DNA of 64,000 nt from Halorussus marinus (GTDB lineage Archaea > Halobacteriota > Halobacteria > Halobacteriales > Haladaptataceae): positions 1 through 64,000 of the forward strand of contig NZ_SBIV01000009.1 in the NCBI RefSeq assembly GCF_004765795.1, written 5' to 3'. Made by a program: the position numbers and the translations under genes. Numbering within the stretch: position 1 is the first letter of the stretch; each line of letters starts with the position of its first letter. The notes below the pieces were generated by a model, which was not told the DNA's origin, did not search any database, and saw only the letters and a list, made by a program, of their open reading frames with translations. Shown piece by piece: positions 16,200 to 24,746 of the stretch.

Positions 16200-16786
16200 C
16201 GGGCGAGCACCGTCTCGCCCGCCCGGACGGCGTCGCCGCGTTCGACCGCGACGTCCGCGCGCTCGACCGACGCCGGCAGGAACACGTCCGCGCGGCTCCC
16301 GAACGAGATGTGGCCGAGTCGGTCGCCGCGCCCGAGGCGGTCGCCGGCCTCGACGTAGGGGTGGATGCGGCGCGCGAACGCGCCGGCGATGAGCGTCACC
16401 TCGTGGTCGTCGAACCGGACGTGGACCTTCTCGTTGCGGTCCGACTCCTTGGTGAACGCCGGGCGATGCTTGCCCGGCTCGTGGTCGACGGCCTCGACCT
16501 CGCCGCCGATCGGCGCGCGGTTGACGTGGACATCGGTCACGTTCATGAACACGCCGACCCGGACCCGGTCGCCCTCCTCACGGACGACCGACACGCGACC
16601 GTCGGCCGGCGCGAGGACGCCGTCGCCCGCGGGCGAGCGGTCCGGATCGCGGTGGAACGCGAGCACCGCCGCCGCCAGCGCGAGCGCCGCGAGGCTCCCG
16701 AGCGGCGAGACCACGACCGCCGGGACGGCGAGCGCGAGCGGGACCGCGGCGTAGCGCCACGCTCCCGGGGCGAATCGTCGCCCCAT
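16178..16786 (-). CDS. asd: Archaetidylserine (phosphatidylserine) decarboxylase
   Basis: Protein of 202 aa in the short archaeal PSD class. An N-terminal membrane hairpin (VPLALAVPAVVVSPLGSLAALALAAAV) is followed by the core motifs SPADG-like VLAPADGRVS, MNVTDVHVNRAP, HVRF and GAFARRIHPYV. The FGSRADV site supplies the Ser that becomes the pyruvoyl cofactor on self-cleavage. It converts archaetidylserine to archaetidylethanolamine in the membrane. Its ATG directly abuts the stop of the upstream 152-aa gene, so the two are likely co-transcribed. Confidence 0.85.
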   Translation of the reverse strand: MGRRFAPGAWRYAAVPLALAVPAVVVSPLGSLAALALAAAVLAFHRDPDRSPAGDGVLAPADGRVSVVREEGDRVRVGVFMNVTDVHVNRAPIGGEVEAVDHEPGKHRPAFTKESDRNEKVHVRFDDHEVTLIAGAFARRIHPYVEAGDRLGRGDRLGHISFGSRADVFLPASVERADVAVERGDAVRAGETVLARYTSSPL

Positions 16787-17245
16787 CTACCGGCTCGCGG
16801 TCTCGCGGACCTGCTCCCACTTGCCCTGGGATTCGAGCCGCTGTTGGAGTTCCTCGGCGTACTCCTGGGCGAGTCGCTCGGCGGCCCGGAGCCGGTCGTC
16901 GTCGACGCCGCCTCCGCCGCCGCCGAGCCCGAGCGCATCCTTGACGGAGTCGAAGACTCCACCCCCGCCGGCGCTCGAACCGCCCCCGCCGCCACCGCCC
17001 ATGGCGTCCATCTGCGAGCGGATGTTCTCCATCTCGGGCATCACCTGTTCGACCTTCGAGGTGTCGGCGACGATCCGGGCGGCCTCGGCGTCGCCGGGGT
17101 CCTCGATCTCGAACTCCACGGCGGTCATGACGAGGCCCCACTCCTGTCGGGAGAACTCCGAGTCCGCGACGCGCTGGGAGAACTCCTGATCTACCGCCAT
17201 CCGGTCGCCGACGATGATGTCTTGCCAGCCGCCTCTGTCGGACAT
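16787..17245 (-). CDS. DUF5799-like haloarchaeal protein with Gly-rich linkers
   Basis: Protein of 152 aa. Residues 1-75 form an apparent folded domain (DRMAVDQEFSQRV, FSRQEWGLVMTAVEFEIED, ARIVADTSKVEQVMPEME). Two glycine runs of six to seven residues follow, around residues 84-112, and a C-terminal charged helix ends the protein. FSRQEWGLVMTAV matches a haloarchaeal family I remember as DUF5799. Function unknown. It immediately precedes the decarboxylase gene with no gap. Confidence 0.7.
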   Translation of the reverse strand: MSDRGGWQDIIVGDRMAVDQEFSQRVADSEFSRQEWGLVMTAVEFEIEDPGDAEAARIVADTSKVEQVMPEMENIRSQMDAMGGGGGGGSSAGGGGVFDSVKDALGLGGGGGGVDDDRLRAAERLAQEYAEELQQRLESQGKWEQVRETASR

Positions 17246-17387
17246 GTTCGAACCCTTGGATTGGGGGGCGTATCAGGGTTTTCCTGCCGGGCGAGCGCCG
17301 GCGCTCGGGTCCCCGTCTCGACCCGTGCTCGACCGGCGTCGGTCGGAGCCACCGCGACCGCCGAGAAAAGCGCGGACGGTCGCCGGC

Positions 17388-17783
17388 TCAGAACGCGTCG
17401 CCGTGGACGGTGACCTCCGCCTCCAGCGACTCCTTGACGGCGTCGCCGACCTTGCAGAGTTCGTCGGCGCGCTCGATTACCTTCTCGGCCTGCTCGTCGT
17501 CGACGTCGGCCTCGGTCTTGACGGCGAACGAGACCGCATCGAGCTTGTCGTCGTCGTTGAGCTCGCCCTCGATGTCGATCTCGATGCGGCCGAGCTCGCC
17601 GACGTCGCGCTGTTCGGCTCCGACGCGGAGCGCGGGGACGTAACACGAGCCGTAGGCCGCGAGCAGGCTCTCTAGGGTGTCGGGGGCCGACTCGCCGGTC
17701 GCGTCGATATCGACGCTGTAGTCGCGGATTTCGTTCTGCGCGGCGAAGCCTTCCTCCGAGATGCTGGTAACTTGTTTCGACAT
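17388..17783 (-). CDS. OsmC/Ohr-family peroxiredoxin-like protein
   Basis: Protein of 131 aa with the two redox cysteines expected for the family: Cys47 in AAYGSCYVPAL and Cys110 in ADELCKVGDAV. OsmC proteins reduce organic hydroperoxides with a thiol donor. A TATA-like aatactta on the minus strand about 34 nt upstream of ATG 17783 suggests a nearly leaderless single-gene transcript. Confidence 0.85.
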   Translation of the reverse strand: MSKQVTSISEEGFAAQNEIRDYSVDIDATGESAPDTLESLLAAYGSCYVPALRVGAEQRDVGELGRIEIDIEGELNDDDKLDAVSFAVKTEADVDDEQAEKVIERADELCKVGDAVKESLEAEVTVHGDAF

Positions 17784-17857
17784 GCGCGTGAACCGACGGT
17801 CGCCACGTCCCTAAGTATTGCTCATCGGGCAGAAACGGTGGTCGGACGCCGGCGGGG

Positions 17858-18583
17858 CTACTCGTCGAGGTCGAGGGTCTCGTCGCCGTCGAGCACCGTC
17901 ACCTCGGCGTCGCTCCCCGTCGCCGCGACCTCGCGGCTGAAGTCCTCGGGGTCCTGTTCGATCGGCGCGAACGTGTCGTAGTGGATCGGAACCGCGTGGT
18001 CGGCGTCGACCCAGTCGACCGCGAGGGCGGCCTGTGCCGGCCCCATCGTGAAGTGGTCGCCGATGGGGACCGCGGCGACGTCGGGTTCGAGGAACGGACC
18101 GATCACGTCGCGCATCTCGCTCATCAGCGAGGTGTCGCCCGCGTGGTAGAACGACTGGCTGTCGGCGTCCGAGACCTGCGTGGGCTTTGTGTCGCTGATC
18201 ACGAAGCCGGCGGGCATCCCGCCGGTCGCGCCGTAGTCGGTGTCCATCCCGTTGGTGTGGTCGGCCCGGACCATCGTGACGAACGCCTCGCCGACCTCGA
18301 CGGTGCCGCCGAGGTTCATTCCCATCCCCCCGACCGCGTCGAAGTCGCCGAACTCGTCGCGACAGTACGAGACGATTTCGGGGGTCGCGACGAGCGTCGT
18401 CCCCTCGTAGCGGTCCACGTCGCCGATGTGGTCGGCGTGGCCGTGCGTGAGCAGTACGTAGTCTGGGTCGAGTTCCTCGGGGTCGGCGTCGGTCTTGGGG
18501 TTGTCGAAGAACGGGTCGACGAGCAGTTCCGTGCCGTCGACGTCGACGTGGAACGTCGAGTGGCCGTAGTAGGTGAGTTGCAT
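17858..18583 (-). CDS. UPF0173-type metallo-beta-lactamase-fold hydrolase
   Basis: Protein of 241 aa with the zinc-binding HGHADH motif at residues 47-52, further ligands in RADHTNG and AGDT, and a late His in [21 protein letters not shown] is the typical start of the UPF0173 family. Substrate is unknown. It is divergent from the iron-boxed Tat/GMC genes; its own TATA-like catttaag is 35 nt upstream, on the far side from the iron box. Confidence 0.85.
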   Translation of the reverse strand: MQLTYYGHSTFHVDVDGTELLVDPFFDNPKTDADPEELDPDYVLLTHGHADHIGDVDRYEGTTLVATPEIVSYCRDEFGDFDAVGGMGMNLGGTVEVGEAFVTMVRADHTNGMDTDYGATGGMPAGFVISDTKPTQVSDADSQSFYHAGDTSLMSEMRDVIGPFLEPDVAAVPIGDHFTMGPAQAALAVDWVDADHAVPIHYDTFAPIEQDPEDFSREVAATGSDAEVTVLDGDETLDLDE

Positions 18584-18671
18584 GAGTGCGGGCGGACGTA
18601 CGCACGGTTGACACTTAAATGATGCAGGCTATCCGGTCGGACGCCTCCGATCGTCGGGGAAAGTAGCAACG

Positions 18672-18693
18672 CCTAAGTTTTAGGTGTGCCTAA
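18672..18693 (+). promoter_or_regulatory. Iron-box-like operator (site 1)
   Basis: TTAGG-TGTG-CCTAA occupies 18680-18693, ending 10 nt before ATG 18704. A second overlapping inverted element CCTAA-n3-TTAGG lies at 18672-18684. The core is identical in form to sites at 24644 and 27702. The symmetric AGGnnnnCCT form resembles binding sites of DtxR-family iron regulators (SirR/Idr) in Halobacterium; the assignment is an inference. Confidence 0.65.
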
Positions 18694-18703
18694 TCCGTCT
18701 CGA

Positions 18704-19249
18704 ATGGAACTGAGTCGCCGTGACGCGTTAGCCGCGCTCGCCGCGGGCGGCGTCACGGTCGGTGCGACCGCCGCGCTCGACGGTAACCCCTTCGACGGGG
18801 GCGACGAGCCCGCGCCCGACCGACCCTCGCCCGAAGAGCGCCTCGACGCGCTGGTCGCGGTCGCGGACGTCGTCTACCCCGCCGAGGTTTCAGGCGTCGA
18901 GGAGTTCGTCAGGCGGTACGCGCTCGGCCGGGTCGAAGACCGGGAGGGCTACCGAGACGGAATCGTCGACGCGCTCGACACCCTCGACGAGTACGCCCGG
19001 ACGTGGCACGACGCCGACTTCCGGGCGCTCGACGCCGAGACCCGCGAGTCGGTCCTCGACCAGATGGCCGTCGACGACGCCGACCCCGACCCGGACGGCT
19101 CGGACCGCGAGCGGGTCCGCTACTACGCGGTCAACGAGTTGTTGTACGCCCTCTACACCTCCCCGACCGGGGGCGAACTGGTCGGCATCGAGAACCCGCA
19201 GGGCCACCCCGGCGGGGCGACGAGCTATCGGCGGGGGCCCGGCGAATGA
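18704..19249 (+). CDS. Tat-exported gluconate 2-dehydrogenase subunit 3-like protein
   Basis: Protein of 181 aa beginning with a twin-arginine signal (SRRDALAALAAGGVTVGATAAL), so it is probably exported folded. The rest, with LDALVAVADVVYPAEVSGVEEFV and DALDTLDEYARTWHDADF, fits the subunit 3 family of membrane-associated GMC dehydrogenases. ATG 18704 is preferred over GTG 18686, because 18686 lies inside the operator. Its stop overlaps the start of the GMC catalytic subunit (ATGA), so the two form one complex and may be co-exported. Confidence 0.82.
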   Translation: MELSRRDALAALAAGGVTVGATAALDGNPFDGGDEPAPDRPSPEERLDALVAVADVVYPAEVSGVEEFVRRYALGRVEDREGYRDGIVDALDTLDEYARTWHDADFRALDAETRESVLDQMAVDDADPDPDGSDRERVRYYAVNELLYALYTSPTGGELVGIENPQGHPGGATSYRRGPGE

Positions 19250-20877
19250 CCGACGGGACGACCCCCGACCGGACGCCCTCCGAGCGGGCGGACGTCTGCG
19301 TCGTCGGCGCCGGCCCGGCGGGCGCGCTGGTCGCCCACCGACTCGCCAGCGACGGCCGGGACGTCGTGATTCTCGAAGCCGGCGAGCGGTTCGACTTCGC
19401 GGACCGAACCGAACGGATGGAGCGGGCGATCCGACCCGCCCACCACCCACACTCGGTCTGGGAGATGGGCGGCGAGCGCGACGCCTACACCGCCGCCGGC
19501 GAGCGCTCCTACCCGCTGAACGCCGCGCGGGTCAAGGGCGTCGGCGGCACCACCCTCCACTGGCAGGGGATGGTGATGCGGTTTCGCGAGTCGGACTTCG
19601 AGCCGTGGCCGATCGACTACCGGGACCTCCGGCCGTACTACGCCGAGGCCGAGTCCCTGCTCGGGGTCGCGGGGGCCGACGACAACCCCTTCGGGCCGCC
19701 CCGCGAGGAGCCGTTTCCCCTGCCCGCCTTCGAGCCCTCCCACAGCGACTCCGTCTTCGCCGAGGCCTGCGAGCGCCTCGGCGTGGCGATGCACTCGGTG
19801 CCCAACGCGCGCAACTCCGAGGGGTACGACGGCCGGAGTGCGTGCGTCGGCTACGGCACCTGCAAGCCGGTGTGTCCCTCCGGCGCGAAGTACTCGGCCG
19901 ACCACCACGTCGAGAGAGCCGAGTCCGAGGGGGCGCGGGTGATCGACCGCGCGCCGGTCCAGCGCCTCGAACACGACGCGGCTGGCGACCGGGTGACCGC
20001 GGCCGTCTACGCCGCGCCCGACGGTCGGACCCACCGACAGGAGGCCAGAGAGTTCGTGCTGGCGGCGGGCGGCGTCGAGACGCCGCGACTGCTCCTGCTG
20101 TCGGAGTCGTCGGCGTACCCCGACGGCCTCGCAAACTCCTCGGGCGCGGTCGGGCGGTACTTCATGGACCACCTGTTTGCGGGGATGGGCGGGACGATCG
20201 ATCGGGAGACCCGCCAGAACCACGTCGGATTCATCACCAGCGAGTGCCACCAGTTCTACGACGACCCGACCCGGGGGACCGACGGACCGGCCGGCGGGGT
20301 CCCCGAGTGGTCGGGCGACGGCCCCGAGCCCGGGCCGCTCAAACTGGAGTTCCTGAACTACGCCGGGCCCTCGCCGGTCGAGACGGCGCTCGCCGGCGAC
20401 GAGTGGGGCGACGACCTGCTCGACTCCCTCCGAGAGTCCTACGGCGACTCGATCGCGATGGGCGGGCTGGTCGGCCAGCGCCCTCGGAAGGAAAACCGGA
20501 TCGCGCTGGACCGCTCGACCACCGACGACCACGGCAACCCCGTCCCCGAGATCCACTGGCAACTCGACGACCGCACCGAGGCGACCCTCCGGCGCGCGAA
20601 CGAGATTCAGGCCGCGATCCTCGACGAGCTCGGCGTCGAGGTCTCGTGGACGGTCGGCCCAGAGGCCACCGGGCCGGCGTTCCACCACATGGGGACGACC
20701 CGGATGGGTCTCGACCCCGAGTCGAGCGTCGTGAACCCCCGGCTCCGGACCCACGACCTCCGGAACCTCGCGATCGCGTCGAGCGGCGTCTTCGTCACCA
20801 GCGGCGCGCTCAATCCGACGCTCACCATCGCGGCGCTCGCGCTGAAGGCCGCCGACCACGTCGACGAGCGCCTCTAG
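19246..20877 (+). CDS. GMC-family oxidoreductase (gluconate dehydrogenase-like flavoprotein)
   Basis: FAD enzyme of 543 aa. The ADP-binding VVGAGPAGALVAHRLA begins near residue 18, GVGGTTLHWQGM is the second FAD motif, and FHHMGTTRMG...SGVFVTSGALNPTLTI is the C-terminal FAD/catalytic region. Cys200, Cys206 and Cys210 (C-x5-C-x3-C) lie where related FAD glucose dehydrogenases hold a 3Fe-4S cluster. It likely oxidises a sugar or polyol outside the cell together with the Tat subunit 3. No cytochrome c gene follows, so the electron acceptor is unknown. The iron-box promoter agrees with an Fe-S cofactor or iron-sparing control. Confidence 0.85.
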   Translation: MTDGTTPDRTPSERADVCVVGAGPAGALVAHRLASDGRDVVILEAGERFDFADRTERMERAIRPAHHPHSVWEMGGERDAYTAAGERSYPLNAARVKGVGGTTLHWQGMVMRFRESDFEPWPIDYRDLRPYYAEAESLLGVAGADDNPFGPPREEPFPLPAFEPSHSDSVFAEACERLGVAMHSVPNARNSEGYDGRSACVGYGTCKPVCPSGAKYSADHHVERAESEGARVIDRAPVQRLEHDAAGDRVTAAVYAAPDGRTHRQEAREFVLAAGGVETPRLLLLSESSAYPDGLANSSGAVGRYFMDHLFAGMGGTIDRETRQNHVGFITSECHQFYDDPTRGTDGPAGGVPEWSGDGPEPGPLKLEFLNYAGPSPVETALAGDEWGDDLLDSLRESYGDSIAMGGLVGQRPRKENRIALDRSTTDDHGNPVPEIHWQLDDRTEATLRRANEIQAAILDELGVEVSWTVGPEATGPAFHHMGTTRMGLDPESSVVNPRLRTHDLRNLAIASSGVFVTSGALNPTLTIAALALKAADHVDERL

Positions 20878-21746
20878 GCGAGCCGCCGCCAGCACGCGAC
20901 GAGCGCGACTGCCGGGAGTCCGAACGCGAGCGCGTACGGCGCGGCGTACGCCGTCCCGACAGCGAGCGCGCGCACGGCGACCCCGACCCCGTTCACCGAT
21001 TCGAGAAACGCCGCGATCGGGCCGGTGTCGTACCACGCCGTCGGCTCGGTCGTCGGCGCCTTGGGGCGCTCCTCGGCCAGTTCGACGGTGATCGTCGAGT
21101 ACCGGACCTGCCGTTCGAGCGCCTCGCGAGACGCCTCTGCGCGTTCGATCTCGGTCTGGACGTCCGAGAGCTCTCGCTGGACCGCGAGCACCGTCTCGGT
21201 GTCGTTAGCCGACTCGTAGAGCGTCCGGAGTCGGTCGCGCTCGGCCCGGAGGTTCTCCAATCGAGCGTCGAGGTCGACCAGCCTGTCGGTCACGTCCGTC
21301 GTGTGCGTGCTCGCCGACCGGACCTCTCCCTCGGCCTTCACGCGGTCGAGGAGCGCCGAGTAGTTCTCTGCCGGCACCCGGAGAGTCAGTTCGCCGACGG
21401 TCCACCTCCGGTCGTCGCCGCGGACCCGCTCGGTGGCGTCGCCGACGAAGCCGCCGCGGCGCTCGGTCGCCGCGGTGAGGTTCGAACGGGCGGCGTCGAA
21501 GTCTCCGACGGTCAGCGACACCTCGCCGGTCCGGATCAGCGCCCGATCTCGGGACTGAGACGCGCTCCGATCGGCCGAGTCGCCCGACTCCGCGCCACCG
21601 CCGTCACCGCCCGCCGCCTGCGTCGCCTGATAGCTCGCGTTGGCCGCGCTCTCGGCCGCATCGCCGCCGCTCCCCGAACAGCCTGCGAGGACCACCAGCG
21701 AGGCGACGAGGAGCACGAGGACCACCCGTTTTTTCGTGACTGACAT
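20874..21746 (-). CDS. DUF4349 lipoprotein
   Basis: Protein of 290 aa. A signal peptide ends at a lipobox (VVLAGC, Cys near residue 22), followed by a Ser/Gly/Ala-rich linker. The DUF4349 domain then contains TGEVSLTVGDFDAARSNL and a long coiled coil from DLDARLENLRAERDRL to ERAEASREALERQV. A C-terminal transmembrane helix (about 265-285) ends in RRLA. It is anchored at the outer face of the membrane; role unknown. It overlaps the GMC gene end by 4 nt on the opposite strand. ATG 21746 was chosen because the hydrophobic signal begins just after it. Confidence 0.8.
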   Translation of the reverse strand: MSVTKKRVVLVLLVASLVVLAGCSGSGGDAAESAANASYQATQAAGGDGGGAESGDSADRSASQSRDRALIRTGEVSLTVGDFDAARSNLTAATERRGGFVGDATERVRGDDRRWTVGELTLRVPAENYSALLDRVKAEGEVRSASTHTTDVTDRLVDLDARLENLRAERDRLRTLYESANDTETVLAVQRELSDVQTEIERAEASREALERQVRYSTITVELAEERPKAPTTEPTAWYDTGPIAAFLESVNGVGVAVRALAVGTAYAAPYALAFGLPAVALVACWRRLA

Positions 21747-21839
21747 GTCCCGAGACTGGACGCCCGACCGAAATAAGCGTCCGGGAGACTGAAACGGACG
21801 TTTCACCCACTGCTACGGGTCGGTCACGGGGACGGACCG

Positions 21840-22805
21840 CTATGCGAACTCCGGCACGACGTGGTCCTCGTAGACGTCGAAGAAGGCCTCCTGATCCGGC
21901 CCGATCTGGTGGACGTAGACGTGGTCGTACCCGGCGTCGACGAACTCTCGGACGCTGTCGACGTGGGTCTGCGGATCGGGGTCGGTGACGATGCTGTCTG
22001 CCGCCCGGACGTCGTCTTTCGAGACCAGTTCGGTCGCCTGCTCGAACAGTTCGGGGGTCTCCAGTTCGGTCGCCAACTGACCCGGCAGGAGGCTGTTGGG
22101 CCAGTACCGGTGGGCGGTCTCGACCGCCTCGTCCTCGTCGTCGGCGTAACACACCGTCAGTTGGCCGAACGCCGGCCCCTCGCCGCCCTCGTCCCGGAAC
22201 GTCTCGACCACGTCCTGCGGGCCGACCGACCAGAAGCCGTCGCCGATCTCGGCGGCCTTCCGTGCGGTCCTCTCGCCGTACGCCGAGACGCAGATGGGCG
22301 GCGACTCCTCGGGCGTGGTGAACAGGCGGGCGTTCTCGACGGTGTAGTGGTCGCCGTAGTGGGTAACCGTCTCGCCCGACCAGAGTTTCCGGATCACCGC
22401 GACCGCCTCTTCGAGCATCTCCAGTCGGACGCGGTGGGTCGGCCAGTGGTCGCCGAGGACGTGCTCGTTGAGGTTCTCGCCGGTCCCGACTCCGAAGTAG
22501 AACTGCTGGCCGCCGTCCTCGAACATGTCGGCGACGGTCGCGGTCGCCTGGGCGACGATCGCGGGGTGGACCCGCACCGACGGACAGGTGACGCCGACCC
22601 CGACGTCGAGGCGCTCGGTCTCGCGGGCGACCCCGCCGAGAGTCGTCCAGACGAACGGCGCGTCGCCCTGCTCGCCGATCCAGGGGTGGAAGTGATCCGA
22701 GATCGAGACGAAGTCGAAGCCGACCGACTCGGCGCGGACGGCGTGATCGACGAGGTCGTTCGGCGGGTGTTCTTCGCTCGAAAGGGTGTATCCGAACTCG
22801 ACCAT
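21840..22805 (-). CDS. F420-dependent LLM-class oxidoreductase (G6PDH-like subfamily)
   Basis: Luciferase-like TIM-barrel protein of 321 aa. EFGYTLSSEEH, SDHFHPWI, FYFGVGTGENLNEH and YIGENRDGFW-like IGDGFWSVGP are characteristic of the F420-dependent glucose-6-phosphate dehydrogenase-like group. It probably transfers hydride between coenzyme F420 and an unknown substrate. ATG 22805 is the family-like start; an upstream ATG adds six residues. It is divergent from the amidase gene. Confidence 0.82.
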   Translation of the reverse strand: MVEFGYTLSSEEHPPNDLVDHAVRAESVGFDFVSISDHFHPWIGEQGDAPFVWTTLGGVARETERLDVGVGVTCPSVRVHPAIVAQATATVADMFEDGGQQFYFGVGTGENLNEHVLGDHWPTHRVRLEMLEEAVAVIRKLWSGETVTHYGDHYTVENARLFTTPEESPPICVSAYGERTARKAAEIGDGFWSVGPQDVVETFRDEGGEGPAFGQLTVCYADDEDEAVETAHRYWPNSLLPGQLATELETPELFEQATELVSKDDVRAADSIVTDPDPQTHVDSVREFVDAGYDHVYVHQIGPDQEAFFDVYEDHVVPEFA

Positions 22806-22942
22806 AGAACGGCCACGCCCCACTGGTCAAAGAGCGCTGTGGCCCCCTCTCGCTCGATGTCATAACCGTTGGGGAAACCCCGAGAATAGTGAAATCGTGT
22901 CCACTGTTTAAGAGACTCACAACCGAAGGGACACACGTACCC

Positions 22943-24250
22943 ATGGCACAACACGAAATCCAGCAGGAACTGTCGGTCGATCAGTACACGCTCGGACTCG
23001 TCGGCCCGGACCAAGAGTGGGCCGGGGCGGTCGCCGACGGCGGCACCATCAGGACCCACACGCCGCCGGCGTGCTGGGGCCCGATGATCACGCCCGAGTT
23101 CAGGGGCGGCCACGAGGTCACCCGACCGGTCCGAGTCGAGAACGCCGAAGTCGGCGACGCGATCGCGCTGAAGATCCGCGACGTCGAGGTGACGAGCGTC
23201 GCGACGAGCACCGGGAGCATGGCCGAACGCGAGGACGCGTTCGGCGACGACCCCTTCGTCGATCACCGGTGTCCGGAGTGTGGCACCGAGTGGCCCGAGA
23301 GCGTGGTCGAGGGCACCGGCGAGGACGCGATCAGGTGCGCCGAGTGCGGCGCGAACGCCTCCTCGTTCGGGTTCGAGTACGGGTACACGGTCGCGTTCGA
23401 CGACGACCGGACCGTCGGCCTGACCGTCGGCGAGGAGGGCGCCGACGACCTCGCGAACGACGCCGAGGGGGCGATGGCGCTACCGGACAACTCCCGCCAG
23501 CACCCGATCTTGCTCTACAAGCCCTCCGAGATCCCGGGGACGCTCGGGCACCTGCGGCCGTTCATCGGGAACGTCGGGACCACCCCGCCGATCGAGATGC
23601 CCGACTCCCACAACGCGGGGGACTTCGGGCAGTTCCTCATCGGCGCCGAGCACGACTGGGGGCTCGAAGACGAGGACGAACTCGCCGAGCGCACCGACGG
23701 CCACATGGACATCAACGCGGTCCGGGAGGGCGCGGTCCTGATCTGTCCGGTCAAAGTCGACGGCGGGGGCGTCTACGTCGGCGACCTCCACGCCAATCAG
23801 GGCGACGGGGAACTGTCGCTACACACCACCGACGTGAGCGGCCGGACGGAGATCGAGGTCGAGGTTATCAAGGACCTCGACATCGACGGCCCGGTGTTGT
23901 TGCCGAACGAGGAGGACCTGCCCCACATCAGCAAGCCCTACACCGACGAGGAGATCGAGACCGGCCGGCGACTCGCCGACCAGTACGGCGTCGACGAGGT
24001 CCGCGAGACCGGCCCGATCCAGGTGATCGGTAGCGGCGCGACGATCAACGAGGCGACCGAGAACGCCTTCGACCGGGCGGGGACGCTCCTCGACATGACC
24101 GAAGGCGAGGTCCGCGCGCGGTGTACGTTCACCGGCGGCGTCGAGGTGGGTCGGCTTCCGGGCGTCGTCCAGCTCGACATGCTGGCGCCGATGGACCGGC
24201 TCGAAGCCCGCGGGCTCGCCGAACACGTCCGGTCGCAGTACGACCTCTGA
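22943..24250 (+). CDS. Acetamidase/formamidase family protein with a zinc-ribbon insert
   Basis: Protein of 435 aa of the FmdA/AmdA family that hydrolyses short amides to ammonia and acid. Family motifs: CWGPMITPEFRGGHEVTRPV, PPIEMPDSHNAGDFG and VYVGDLHANQGDGEL. Cys110/Cys113 (CPEC) and Cys132/Cys135 (CAEC) form an apparent zinc ribbon inserted into the N-terminal half. ATG 22943 (acccATGG) gives the family-like N-terminus; the codons before it look non-coding. Neighbours give no hint to the natural amide. Confidence 0.82.
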   Translation: MAQHEIQQELSVDQYTLGLVGPDQEWAGAVADGGTIRTHTPPACWGPMITPEFRGGHEVTRPVRVENAEVGDAIALKIRDVEVTSVATSTGSMAEREDAFGDDPFVDHRCPECGTEWPESVVEGTGEDAIRCAECGANASSFGFEYGYTVAFDDDRTVGLTVGEEGADDLANDAEGAMALPDNSRQHPILLYKPSEIPGTLGHLRPFIGNVGTTPPIEMPDSHNAGDFGQFLIGAEHDWGLEDEDELAERTDGHMDINAVREGAVLICPVKVDGGGVYVGDLHANQGDGELSLHTTDVSGRTEIEVEVIKDLDIDGPVLLPNEEDLPHISKPYTDEEIETGRRLADQYGVDEVRETGPIQVIGSGATINEATENAFDRAGTLLDMTEGEVRARCTFTGGVEVGRLPGVVQLDMLAPMDRLEARGLAEHVRSQYDL

Positions 24251-24256
24251 GCCGGC

Positions 24257-24538
24257 TCACGCCGCGGGGTCGCGGACGGTTCCGCCCTGCACGGCAGGGA
24301 ACACCGTCAGGTCGGCGTCCGGCGGGCAGTCCTCGTCCGGTTCGACGCGCTCGCCGTCGACCGAGAGGCGCACGCTCGGTCTGAGGTCGCCGTCGTCGGC
24401 GTAGAGGTGGTCGGCCGCCCCGGGGTGGGCGTCGACGAACGCGGCGGCCGCCTCCGCGACGGTTCCGCCGGCGAACTCGACGCTGACCGTCTTCGCTCCG
24501 GTCACACCGCGTAGCGGACCGTACACGGTAACTCGCAT
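24257..24538 (-). CDS. MoaD/SAMP ubiquitin-like protein with residues after the Gly-Gly
   Basis: Beta-grasp protein of 93 aa: MRVTVYGPLRGVTGAKTVSV start, and FPAVQGG near the end, as in MoaD/ThiS-like and SAMP proteins that form thiocarboxylates or conjugates in haloarchaea. The active Gly-Gly is at residues 85-86 but is followed by seven residues (TVRDPAA), so the tail must be removed before activation. An insertion around residues 42-60 is longer than in classical MoaD. Adjacent to the amidase end, 6 nt apart, convergent. Confidence 0.75.
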   Translation of the reverse strand: MRVTVYGPLRGVTGAKTVSVEFAGGTVAEAAAAFVDAHPGAADHLYADDGDLRPSVRLSVDGERVEPDEDCPPDADLTVFPAVQGGTVRDPAA

Positions 24539-24631
24539 GGGTCGACCCACGGGCCGCTCCCAGTAAAACCACCGACCCCAGCGCCCGTCGGTGGCGGCGG
24601 GGTCCGCGTTCGGTTGCCGAAGATCCGAAAG

Positions 24632-24657
24632 CACTTTACTGTTTTAGGTGGGCCTAA
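24632..24657 (+). promoter_or_regulatory. Promoter and iron-box-like operator (site 2)
   Basis: A TATA-like ctttact (about 24634-24640) is followed by TTAGG-TGGG-CCTAA at 24644-24657, 5 nt before ATG 24663. With a leaderless start at the ATG the operator would lie between the TATA box and the start site, a position suited to repression. Confidence 0.65.
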
Positions 24658-24662
24658 ATAAC

Positions 24663-24746
24663 ATGACGAGAGCAATCGACGGGTTCGAGAACGCGGGGCG
24701 TCGGACGGACGCCCACGGACCGATGGGGTGGGACGGCGATGACTGA
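24663..24746 (+). CDS. 27-aa small ORF at the head of the iron-boxed operon
   Basis: ATG 24663 is at the distance from the TATA box expected for a leaderless transcript. The frame codes for 27 residues rich in Gly, Asp and Arg (starting MTRAIDGFEN) and its TGA overlaps the ATG of the flavoprotein by 8 nt. The overlap suggests translational coupling, so it may be a leader or a true microprotein. No homologue is known to me. Confidence 0.45.
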   Translation: MTRAIDGFENAGRRTDAHGPMGWDGDD

